Source of the DNA: Oryzias latipes
Lineage: Eukaryota; Chordata; Actinopteri; Beloniformes; Adrianichthyidae
Reading direction: 5' to 3'
Assembly: GCF_002234675.1 (NCBI RefSeq)
Contig: NC_019871.2
Location: forward strand, 14,540,331-14,604,330
Length of the DNA: 64,000 nt
Part shown: piece after piece, positions 1 to 10,211 of the stretch
How the letters are laid out: every line of letters begins with the position of its first letter
Numbering within the stretch: position 1 is the stretch's first letter
The notes under the pieces: model-generated
The model's database searches: none
What the model was told of the DNA's origin: nothing
What the model saw: only the letters and a program-made list of their open reading frames with translations
Translations under genes and position numbers: made by a program

Positions 1-2466
1 ATTGTGCATTGATTTATCTTTTCTTTTTATTCAACTGGCATGAACAATAAACAATACATAAGAAAATAACCATTGTTAGTCTTCAATTTAAAACAAATGT
101 TTTCTTAAGTTAACAGTTATTCTACACTTTTTGCAATATTTGTACACAATTAAAAAGCAAGTTAAAACTAGACCTTTTGTGTTGTCCAAATTTACTTACA
201 CACTTTTCTAAAGGTCCATACCTATTATTTTCCTTGTTAATTTTTTATTTTACAACACATTAAAGAATGCTTCTGATGTTGACATGCACTCAGTTGTGTA
301 CGAAGAAATTTGACATCTGGATGTCACTATTGTGTTGAAATTCTAGATCTATTTAGTTTATTTGAGGCTTTTAAGTGTTTCAGATAATACATTCAGTACA
401 TATTACATAGATGTAATAATAGATGGTCTTTGTCTTCATGAAACTTTTCCTTAGCCTGTGCAATTCTCTATTTGTAATTCCTACTGATTCATAACTGTTC
501 TGGTTAATGTTTCCCTTCTCTCAAACTTTACATTTTTTGAGGATATAAAGGTTTTGCTTGCTCATACTTTTTTTAAATCTTTAAAAATTTCTTGTTGTTT
601 ATCTATAACAGGTCTGTCGTCTTTTTTTTTCTTAATCACCTAAAAAATTACAAACATATCAGGTGTTTGTACAACTATCTGTGTTGGCTTTAGCCGACAG
701 CAGTTCCTTTAAACAAAAAACAAAAAAAAGTGTTTTTAAAGCTAAAACTAAACTATTGGTTAACCTGACAGGAATATTAAAGCACACACTCATTAGAAGA
801 CTTTTGTTCTTTAAACCGTTGCTTTTCCCATCAAGGCACAGCTTAGCTTTTACTCACATTTTCTGCTTTTCTGAGCTCCTGGTCTTCTTCTCCTCCTCTT
901 CTTTCACTTTATTCTCCACAAATGTCCTTAGCTTTGCCTTGTTACACCAAGTTCAACATCTTTGAGAGATTGGACATGTCAGGAGTGAGGAGGTGAGAAG
1001 CTGGCGCCGTCCAATCAAAGCCCAGCTTCATTAATTAATGCAGAGGTGATGTGTCTCAACACACAACTGCAAGACATTGTGAAGAACCCATGACTGCTAA
1101 AGTAGGCAAGAAAACTTCTGTGACCCTCTGTTGGTATGCAGCTGTGTGTTTGTGTTTAAATGAGTGACAGAACTAACTAACAAGAACTAAAATGCTCGAC
1201 AAATGGCTTTGAGTTCAGTTTTGAACAGAAGATCTAAACTTTGCGACAGGACGTTTAGTTAGGCTGTTGACTGTTTCAAAGGGTTCAAAATTATATTATT
1301 TGTTTACTTTGTGAGCCAAGGTCATATTGTACCCCTAAAGTGCTTTGCAGAGCACATTTAATGAAGTTTAGATGCTGGAAATGTCCCAAAAGGGCCTGCT
1401 AGTGTTTTTCCCCCCACTTTGATCAACTTTTCTGTCACATTGTTGTTTTTGCATCTCATCCCCTGGCTCTTTTCACCTTCCAAGTTTAGGATTTTAGCAA
1501 GTCCTTGTTACATGTACTGCCGTTTTTCTCAGTATATGCAGTCATTAGCCACTGACATGTAAAGCACACTGACCCTGAAATCTCTGCAAACTCTATGTGG
1601 TTTTCTTTTAAAGAGGATTAAAACTATAATCATTTTTGGTAAGAAATAATCTTGTCATGTCATGTGCTGTCTATACTATTACATTTATTATTACAGCAAA
1701 AATGTCATCTGAAAGTCCTTGATAAGGATTTTTTGATACTAACAAAATGGACAAGAATTTCAAGCACTCCCTCCTTGTACATCATCAAAATGGATTTTAA
1801 TATGTTTCCTTTAAAAATAAATTGCGTGTCGCATCCTTTAAGGTTTTAGTTGTAATTTACTCATTTCTCATTTATTTTCCTGTGTCCTGCACCTGTGTTC
1901 TGCCTCAAGAGGGATCAGAAGCAGAGCAGGATCTTTGTCAGTGCTAAAGCCGGTTTTGCATGATAGGGAACCAGTATGCTGATCATTTTTGCAGATATGT
2001 CGCTGGTGCATTTAAAAGGAAAACATTACACATAAAGGCTGACTAGGTGGGGCAACACTGATAATAAGGAGTGGGAGGAGGTATTATTCTATTTCTGATA
2101 TGAAAAGACATTCACTACTAAGACAAAGCTTCTGGCACTCATAAAGTATGTTTGCTTTGCTCTTTCCAGCACAAAGTTGAACTTGCGACATAATTATTTA
2201 AAATGTCTCAGCTACAATGGATTCAAACTCCTGAGATTTTTGGACACATATTTAACATGCTGAACAGATGAACATTTAGTTTTACAAAGGCAAAACAACA
2301 CCTTGATTGTTTAATGCAAACCACATCTTAATTATTTAATACGCACACATCTTATACCATATTTTAAATCAATGAATTCCCTCTTGATCTGTTTCTAATG
2401 TAACACTTCTTCTTTAAGCATCTTAGTCTTCATGGCGATGATGAAGCGGTTTCCATGGTTGCAGTT
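1..2466. other. Intergenic / presumed 3' UTR of ppm1n, no supported gene
   Basis: AT-rich sequence downstream of the minus-strand ppm1n stop codon. No reading frame resembles a known protein. Minus-strand poly(A) signals for ppm1n could be ATTAAA at about 2308-2313 and 2336-2341, or AATAAA at 1871-1876; I cannot choose between them. The first 60 bases (around 25-55) resemble part of 19775-19795, so the left edge may be a piece of the same hAT-like repeat found in the last rtn2 intron. Confidence 0.5.
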
Positions 2467-5400
2467 TTAGCTGGAGTCTTCCTCTGATCCCCCAATGTCC
2501 TGGAACATCCCACAGAAAACAGTTTCTCAATGTTTCTTTTAAGCACAAAAGTGGTATCGGGGAACCACATTGACATATAGTAGAATTAATTGCTGAACAC
2601 CTTAAACAGTTTTAATTGCATCAGTATGGAGCCAAACGGAGACAAATGACCCAAAAGCAAAAATGGTTTTAAAGGTTATAGCACTTTAGAGGTTGGACTT
2701 CAATATTTGAATTTTTTTTGCTAGATTGTCACTATGATGAACTCTTTTTTTTTTTTTCTACTAGTGGTGTTACATTTCACTTTAACTGTTATATTTGACT
2801 AAGTTTGACTAGAAAAAGACTAGATTTCAACAAAAACAAGAAAGCTTTCTTTAATATGACATTGATCTAAAAGATCAAAGTTCTTTCGTGTGTGTGTGCA
2901 TTACCATAGGCTCTTGAGTCCTAAGGCCCATTACATGTTTCTGATATGAGGAGATGATGCAGTCTCGTCTGGAAAAAGAATGCATTTTATTTTTATGCTT
3001 ATCCCCCCCTTTTCACAAAATGAACATGTCTGCAGTGCCCCCCGCTCCCATCAGGTTTACTCACTTGCTGGTGATTCCCCCTCCTGGTGGGAGTCCTGGC
3101 ATCTCTTCTGCTGCCAGGAATTTGATCACATACAAGAGGTCTGGGTCTTCCTCTTTGGACCTCATCATCTGGATTATTTCTGGTAAAAAAAAAGAGTCAT
3201 AGTTTTTTTAAATGATACGTTTGGTGTGTTTACCTTACCTCTTAAGATCTGAGCTAACCCTCTACAAATATAGTCACACGGCCCCAGTTTGGCAGAATTG
3301 CCTACAGTGGTAATATAGCCCAAAATGTGATGTTCACGCATGTGAACGCCAGGTCTTATGAGGTTTAAGCCGATGTACAGAAAATCACCTTCCACTTTTA
3401 CATCAATCTGGTGCTCCAACTCTGCCTCCTGCTGCAGTGCCTCCTGTGACACCTGGGGGGCGCCAGGGAAGCACACAATGATGATGCTGATGTTATCCAA
3501 ACTGCCCTGCAGAGGGAGACAGAAACGCACCTTGAGTGCCAAGTACCGTAGTTTTCTTCATTTTAGTGGTAGGTTTTAGTAGATTAGTGGAGTGTTTAGT
3601 TACATATTAGTGGCTGTTTTTATATTGGCTACATATAATTGACTCCTGTAGTGGCTGCTTTGTTCTTTTAAAACAAATGACGAGCTTAAAGATAGACAAT
3701 TGTTCTTATTATGCAGCAAAAATATTTATTTAATTAATTTGAATAATCTGATTCAAAATTTTGGGTCTTTTTTTGGGGGGGGGGGGTCAGAAAAAATCCA
3801 CCAACACCTGGTTGTTTACAGTATTGTGATTGGTATGACAATCACATTAGCAGTTCAAATGTTCTGAAAAGTCTTTTATTTTACACTCTTTTGCTTTTGG
3901 TTGGCATTTCATCACTGCATGTAATTGTTCGAAATGAAAACTCCAAGTAGCGAGTGTCTTGGTGTGCTGGAACATGTCGCCTTTAAGCAGGTGCAGGTGA
4001 AATAAATACCAGATCATGCTGGTCAGAATAAAGCCTCTGAGCTGGTGAGCCATTGAGCCACGATGCTGAGCTCTCATCAACACACCCACATTTAGAGTTA
4101 AGCCCAGCCATGTGCAGATTTTCTTCCATCCAATCTCATGTCCCAGGATGCCCTAATACATCTTATTTATAGAGAAGAGCTTGAGATTGTTATTTACTGA
4201 AAGTGTCACGAAGACTAGCAGAAGAAATCTACTTACGTAACGATATGAGCGTAAGGCTCTGTGACGCACACTTTGCACACCGTTCCGCCTTTGTGATGTG
4301 GGGCAGCTCATTCATAAATCCACTCATTGTGAAGCGGGTTTGAGGTAATTGGCTGAAGGCCTGCTGTGGTAGATCTACAGGGCAACACTGCTGAGAGGGA
4401 ACTGCAGAACTTAAGGAGCTCAGCTGAAACTTTCCACTGACGTTCTCGGAAGCTGCTGTGCTGTAATCACCGCTTACAGTCAACGTTTGTCAGGCAGAGA
4501 TCTGACGCACAACTGGAACTTCAGAGTATTCCAACTTAACAAAACACATTTGACATCAACACACTGTAGTATATCTGCCATCAACAGTTACAGACAATGT
4601 TCAAAAATAAAACTTTGGGATAGGTAGAGCGGGTAGAGCACTTCTCTTTGATACATTTAAAATTTCTACAATTTTTGAACAAATTATTCTTGTTTTTCCT
4701 TTTATTTAGATAAATCTTAATTTTTTCTCCTCGATCCCAATCTTATGTTAGGAAAAACGTTGATGATAAAATCATAAAAGCTTTTGTTGCATTGATGTAC
4801 ACTGATGTGCAATAAGATTTAAATATTCAGTGTGAAAAACCTGTTTGCCTGTCATTATTAAAATTGCTATGCAATATGCAATCCAAAACTACAATGCACA
4901 AACAAACAAAAATTATAAATGAAAATCTAGATGGAGAATTCTGTCATTAGGATTGCAGAATAAACACTGACCTTGCAATAATACACTTAGGATTTGGAGG
5001 TTTCAAAAAAACAAAGAGCTTTTACCCTCTAAATGCTGTGTTTTTTTAAATTATTATAATAATTAATAATAATTGTAATGACAAATAATGTATATATAAA
5101 TATATACATTATTTGTAAAGTCCTTAGTCTTCAAAAGGTTCTCCATGAAATATGATCAAAACCTTTATTGTTGCTAGTTTAAAGCGCTTCTTATTTTTCT
5201 TAGTAGGTTCCTCTACTTTTGTACACTAGCCTTATTATCATCTCAAATGTCAACTTAAGTATAAAAGATCTGTGATGTATATATGTGATGTATACTTTGT
5301 TGTTTTTGTGAATTGGGACTTCTCACCTTATACAGGCAAAGGTCAATGACCTGTGCACAAATGTCTCTCAGGTCGTCGCACACCTGCATGCGGTTGCGGA

Positions 5401-6433
5401 CGAAGGCGCAGAGCTCCTCATTCCCAATGGCATCCCACACACCATCGCAGGCCAAGATCAGGAACTCATCTTCTGGGGTCCTCTCCAGCTTGTACACCTC
5501 TGGCTCAGGAGAGACCAGCTGCTCCGTCTGTGGCCTCCAGTCCGCCTCCTTGAAGTCAAAGTCCCCAAGAGCTCTGGAAACGGCCAGCGAGCCGTTTATT
5601 CTTTGCAGGGTGACGGAGCCTCCAGCGTTCTGGATCCTCTCCTTTTCTCTGGGGTTGAATGGTTTGTGGTCCTCTGTGTAGAAGACCACCTGCCCGTCAT
5701 GGCACAGCAGGGTGCGCGAGTCCCCGCAGTTTATAAAGTAAATGTGACGGGGGGAAATCAAGACGCCTGCTGCCGTGGTGCCGCTCCGTTCCCAGCTGTC
5801 CTCACGAGACAGTTTGTGCATGTGACTATCAATTTTAAGAAAGCCTTCCCGGATCCCCTCTTTCACCTGCTCAGGGTCCTCATTTGCTTTGATCCCACCT
5901 GCAGAAAGGAGAGATTTTGACGTAAAACGATTGCATTTATAAAGATTAGCCCATGTTTTGGACACATAAATATAAGAATAATCCTAATGCATAACATTTA
6001 TTTTACAAATCAGGGGTTTTCCTCTACCTGTGGCCAGGATGTGATCCAGCAGGTTTTTGGAGCAATACTGTGCAACAGTGATGCCTGCATGTCCATCAAA
6101 TACGGCAAAGTAGGCCCAATCCTCCAGATCTCCTCTCAGCTGGGACATGCAGGTGTGTGCATCCTCCATCTGAGCCCTCCAGCCCTGCATGCTCGCCACA
6201 GCATAGTTTAGTCCTAAATCATTGCCTCCTTCTGACGTGTGCTTCTCCAGGATGGGGCGCTCCAGATAGGGGCTCGGTAATGCGTCTTCTTCATCTAAAT
6301 TATCCTCATCGGGAGACCCCGCTTCTCTAGATCCACCTTTGAAGAAGAAAGTCACCATCTTCTCCGTCTCTTTGACCAGCTGGCGGAGGAAGGAGGGCAC
6401 CTCCACATTGCTGGCACGTCTGGCAGTCCTCAT
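2467..6433 (-). CDS. ppm1n: PP2C-type protein phosphatase, PPM1N (PPM1A/B family), six coding exons
   Basis: Mg2+/Mn2+-dependent Ser/Thr phosphatase of the PPM1A/PPM1B/PPM1N group. Coding exons, 5' to 3': 6433-6028, 5898-5327, 3506-3389, 3179-3065, 2968-2905 and 2499-2467. All introns are GT-AG and the phases agree, giving 435 aa, close to human PPM1N. The catalytic core is intact: GWR at 84-86 and MEDAHT at 89-94, FDGHAG at 112-117, the acidic metal site ACDGVWD at 285-291, and the late DN at 330-331. Exon 4 encodes the PPM1A-like tail ending in LPPGGG, and exon 5 continues as KRDCII..., matching the PPM1A junction. The start at 6433-6431 is the first in-frame ATG, with G at -3. The first ~70 residues are a charged linker, with a basic MRTARRAS start, not shared with PPM1A. 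The symbol PPM1N rather than PPM1A/B rests on the rtn2 linkage and this N-terminus. Confidence 0.93.
3507..5326 (-). other. ppm1n intron 2, with G-run and hairpin
   Basis: The largest ppm1n intron, between the main catalytic exon and the GSLDN exon. It holds a run of about 12 G at 3775-3786 and a perfect AT-rich hairpin at 5081-5116 (listed separately). No other coding segment is recognisable. Confidence 0.8.
5081..5116. repeat. Perfect 16-bp-arm inverted repeat (hairpin)
   Basis: Two perfectly complementary 16-base arms, ACAAATAATGTATATA and its reverse complement, are separated by TAAA. It sits in ppm1n intron 2 next to an AT-rich run of TAATAAT words. It could be a cruciform-prone AT palindrome or the remnant of a small fold-back element. 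Confidence 0.85.
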
Positions 6434-6819
6434 CACCCCGCGGAGCCTGAGCTCAAGCTTCCTGCTCGACCTGCCAGAGGCCTGTCTCCTCCTCGCGGCT
6501 CTCTCCCGCCTGTGGGTTTTCCTCAACAGGTCCAGGGCAACAGTTAGGCTGTGCCAGTTCAAAGAGGTAAACAACAAGTAAATTATGGAAAAATCCCGGT
6601 AAACCAAAGTAGTTTGTGTTGGAAGAAGTGTCCTGGCTACTTGTCACTTGTCCATCCTTAATCTGACTTGTAGAAAAACCATCATCCTCTCTTCTTCAAG
6701 TTCTCCCTTATGCTGATCTTGTTCTTTAGTCTGTTGTCCTCTCTGCTTGTGATGATTTATCCCTTTAGCACTGCTCCACACAGTGTGTCCTCCTTCCCCT
6801 CCCTCTGGGACTCTTTGGG

Positions 6820-6900
6820 ATAATCACCTCGCCAGAGAGCCGATGCAGATAACTTGTGTCTCCAGTCATGCATGGATTATAAAGCAGGACATTTAGCACA
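6820..6900 (-). promoter_or_regulatory. Possible ppm1n promoter: TATA-like box over an OTX/CRX-like site
   Basis: On the minus strand, TTTATAATCC (6883-6874) combines a TATA-like core with TAATCC, the OTX/CRX core. A further TAATC-type word lies at about 6819. The position, about 440 bases upstream of the chosen start codon, fits a promoter with a few hundred bases of leader. This is motif matching only. Confidence 0.25.
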
Positions 6901-7528
6901 AGGCAAAGGAATCCAATAATCAGTCATGTGACTGTATGAGGATTCTATGACGTGCAAAATGTTAGGGTATTAATAAGGAATGATTTTTGTGGCTTACTCC
7001 AATTCAGCTATAGCTTTAACCATGAACTTCTTTTGTTCAATATTTCACAAATATTTTAACTTTAGTTATAAATTAGGAGGAAATAAATAAACATTATACT
7101 ATGACACAGTAAAAAGTGATAGAGGTAAAGTTCCTCGTGCACAAATTATCACGTACTCGGATAACACACACGTTTGGCAAGAATCTTGGATACTTTTAGT
7201 CTCGGATGGCTCACTTACAGCAGCAGTCAGTGTTATGTGAACCAAACACAGTTTAAAGGTCACGAACTGAACTGAACTTGGGTAATGACATTGTTTGTTA
7301 TAGGAAGATGTGGTCCAAATGTCACTGACATTTCATATTATACTGACACCGACTTTATAAGTTAATGTATATATGGGGTAAAGTGGTATTTGGAGGTTCT
7401 GCATGTTGCCCCTCCCAAAAAGATGAGAGGTCTGTTATATTCATTATCGAAACATCTTAACTTTGAGAGATGTACAAAAATAATCTAGGAAATCACAGTG
7501 TCTGCTTTTTCTTTGGTCGATATTTACC

Positions 7529-8140
7529 TCAAAACTTAGTAATGTAATCCTGGTTGGTAATGACAGAGATTAAAGATTTTCTGTAGGTCTTTACCGGGTA
7601 TTCATTTTGGCCCATTCTTTCATGCAGATCTTCTTTTAAACTGTGATGTTTTGAGGCTTTTGCTGGGTAACAGACTTTTAGTGGAAACTCTGTTGGCTTG
7701 AGGTCCGTAGACTGGCTAGAACACTCTAGAACATTGAAATGCTTTTTACATACCCATTTCTTTGTTGCCCAAAGTGTTGTGTTTGGGATTCCTGTCATAC
7801 TTTAAGATTCACATTTTATTCTCAATGCTATTAGTGGTGGAAGGAGGTTTTAACCCAAAATCTCACCATACATGGTCCTATTCATCCTTTTCTCAATATA
7901 GACCAGTTGTCCTGTACCCTTTGTAGAAAAACAGCTCCAAATTATGATGTTTTCACCCTCATGCTTCAAAGTGGCCATGGTGAATATTGAGAAGACATCT
8001 AAGAATCCCCCCCCCCCCCCCCCTCCAAAACAGGCTAGTGGCATTTATACCAGAGTTCCATTTTGGTCTCATTTAACCACATGACCTTCTCCCAATCCTC
8101 CGCTGGATCATCCAGATGGTCTCTGGTAAACTTAGAGGGT
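7529..8140 (-). pseudogene. Tc1/mariner-like transposase fossil
   Basis: Read on the minus strand, frames switch but the order of Tc1 transposase blocks is kept. First comes the DDPAEDWEKVMW block (about 8133-8040), then the [12 protein letters not shown] block (about 7960-7900). The ATKKWVCKKHFNVLE...SQSTDLKPTE block and the tail SVITNQ (7798-7529) follow. The first catalytic aspartate, in the usual W-S-D-E setting, reads L-N-E here. A C-run of about 17 bases at 8008-8024 interrupts the frame. The product is certainly inactive. I could not locate intact terminal inverted repeats. Confidence 0.88.
8007..8024. repeat. Homopolymer C run
   Basis: About 17 consecutive C inside the Tc1 fossil; on the minus strand it encodes a glycine run. 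Its exact length is likely to vary between individuals or to be a sequencing artefact. Confidence 0.9.
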
Positions 8141-8806
8141 CCTGGGCATAGGAAAATGGATAGATGGATTTTGAAAAAAAGAATTGAATTAAAAATGACT
8201 TTACCAGAATTTGGGTTTTAGATCATGGACTCATGCCAACAAAAAACCACCCAACCGATGAAATGAATCGCTGTTTAAAATAAGGCCCAGTCTTGGCAAT
8301 AGAGAGACTTTAGCATGGCTCCTGTAGGTTTATTGTCTTCGGTCTTCAAAAATGACTGGCTTGTGCAACTTTCTTGTGGACTTTGAAGCAAGGCAACAGT
8401 GGTTAAATGCAGTTGCAGTGAATGCAGAGAATTGTCTCCTGGTGATGGGATTTGCTATGAATGTTTCACTCAGGATAGATGCTAATACTTTATCCTTATT
8501 AGCTATGATGCTAGCATAATCCGACACCAGTATATATGTTTTTTTTAAAAAAAAAAATATTTTTCTGAATTAAATTATTATATATCTTTTACAGAACGAT
8601 TTGTGTATGTTTAGTCTGATTTAATGTCATAAAGTTATTTTTACAATCTTTATGCTTTGTGGTTGTTTGTGCTAAAAAACGTCCACACTTTAGATGAGGT
8701 GCTGCAAAACAATTAATAAACTATTAACAAAGTTAATTAATACATTTGTAAAGCTTATAAGCAGTTTAGTAATATGGATTCAGAAGACAATGGTCTGATT
8801 TTAGAT

Positions 8807-9290
8807 GTTAATAAATCTTATTAACACTTTCAGGTATTTACAAGACATCTATAATGCTAATAAATATCTTACTAGCATCTGACACATTAATAAAGCCTAT
8901 TAATTTGTTAAGTTAGTTAATAAAACTTATTAAGCCTATGAACACTTAGGTTTGTGTGAGACATCTATAATGCTAATAAATATCTTACTAGAGCCCCAAA
9001 CAATAAAAATACTTCTTAATTTGTTAACAAAGGTTGTTAATAAATCTTATTAAGCTTATTAACACTGACAAATTTGTTAGGCACCTATAATATCAGTAAA
9101 TGCATCATTAACATCTTGAAAACATCCTAATAATAATGCTTGTAAATGTGTTAACTAAGTAATTTAATAAACCTTATTAGACTTATTGTACTAATAAATG
9201 TCTTACTAACACCCTATAAATTCTTTTATAATGCTTGTTAATGTGTTAACAAAGCTTGTTAAGGAATCTTAATATAAAGTGTTACCAAAA
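8807..9290. repeat. Degenerate tandem array, ~4 units of 109-127 bp
   Basis: Units begin with GTTAATAAA-type words at about 8807, 8916, 9036 and 9159. They share a core (CATCTATAATGCTAATAAAT, then ATCTTACTAG) and end near TAATTTGTTAAC. The block ends with TAATATAAAGTGTTACC at about 9270-9287; its reverse complement begins GGTAACACTTTATATTA, a start common to many fish non-autonomous DNA elements. The array is therefore probably the internally repeated body of such an element. Assignment to a family is inference. Confidence 0.7.
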
Positions 9291-9609
9291 GTTCAAAAAA
9301 AATTGTTTACATTTTTTATCAACTTTAAAAATGTTTTCCCTTATATTTAAAATCCAAAATTGCAAATAATATAAACTTTTTCTGTATTGAAGTTGTAGGT
9401 TCTCTGAGAATCAAGTTTAACCAAACCAAGGAAATTTTCATTGCAAAACACAAACTGATATGTTTTTCTTGTAACTAATGATCTATAAGGATAAGAAAAG
9501 AAGTTACCCAAAGATTATTTACAGATTTCTATTGTTTAAATAGGATCCACCCCACCTTTCATTTAATGTTAATTATTTGAAGTAGAGGAAGTTTGATTTA
9601 TGGAATACT

Positions 9610-9624
9610 ACTGCCCTCTACATG
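9610..9624 (-). promoter_or_regulatory. CTCF-like motif
   Basis: The minus strand reads CATGTAGAGGGCAGT, which matches 13 of 15 positions of the consensus CCASYAGRKGGCRSY. It lies between the divergently transcribed ppm1n and rtn2. Motif match only. Confidence 0.35.
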
Positions 9625-9986
9625 TCATGGTTGCACAAACAAGATGTGCCAATCTTTACTTTTAAATGATATAAGCTTTAGTAATATATTTGGTAATGAA
9701 ACAAAAGAAGTGGAATCCTGGGGAAGCACGTGAGAAAACTTTCTTTTCTCCTTATCTTGGATAAAAGTCATTGTTTCCTGTGTGTTTTGTTACATCACAG
9801 ACTCGTCACTTCCTGTCTGAAATCCTGCTCCTTTAACACACAAACCTAAAAAAAAAAAAACCCGCACAGTGAGCAAGAGATCGGCGTAGATTGGCTACGA
9901 CCGGAGGATGCCCCGATGAGCTCACACAGATGCTTGTGCTTCTACCCTCTGCTGTAGCGTTCACTGCTGCCTCTGCAGTCGCAGCG

Positions 9987-10058
9987 ATGCAGGAGGAGAG
10001 GAAGAGGAGGAGGGTGCTCAGGCAAGGATGGTGGAGTGAGGCAGGGCGGGGTTGCTGA
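9987..10058 (+). other. Possible uORF in the rtn2 long-form leader
   Basis: An ATG at 9987 opens a 23-codon arginine-rich frame that closes with TGA at 10056-10058, upstream of the MGQVL start. A second, out-of-frame ATG at 10205 overlaps the true start by seven bases and has T at -3. These matter only if the transcript begins upstream of 9987, which the sequence alone cannot show. The surrounding 9980-10200 is strongly purine-rich on the plus strand. Confidence 0.3.
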
Positions 10059-10211
10059 GGAACAGAGGCAGAGAGAGGAAGCTGCTTAACAGACGAGCGA
10101 GGAGCACAAGAGGGAGGAGGAGGAAGAGGAAGAGAGTGAGCTAGCAGCAGTGGAGGTGAAGGGGGGCCGCCGCTTCCAGACTGGATAGGCCCAGCAATGC
10201 CTTGATGGAGC

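Larger units (their letters stand above)
6434..10211. other. Head-to-head intergenic gap between ppm1n and rtn2
   Basis: The two genes are transcribed away from this 3.8 kb gap. It contains the 5' leader of ppm1n, a dead Tc1-like transposase (7529-8140), a degenerate ~115 bp tandem array (8807-9290), a CTCF-like motif (9610-9624) and the GA-rich presumed rtn2 leader (about 9980-10200). Confidence 0.7.

Noticed and set aside
860..965. Minus-strand lysine/glutamate-rich open segment with a GTGAGT donor
   Set aside because: Only about 33 codons, bounded by stops, with no matching acceptor or family; composition comes from a CTTCTTCTCC-type tract.
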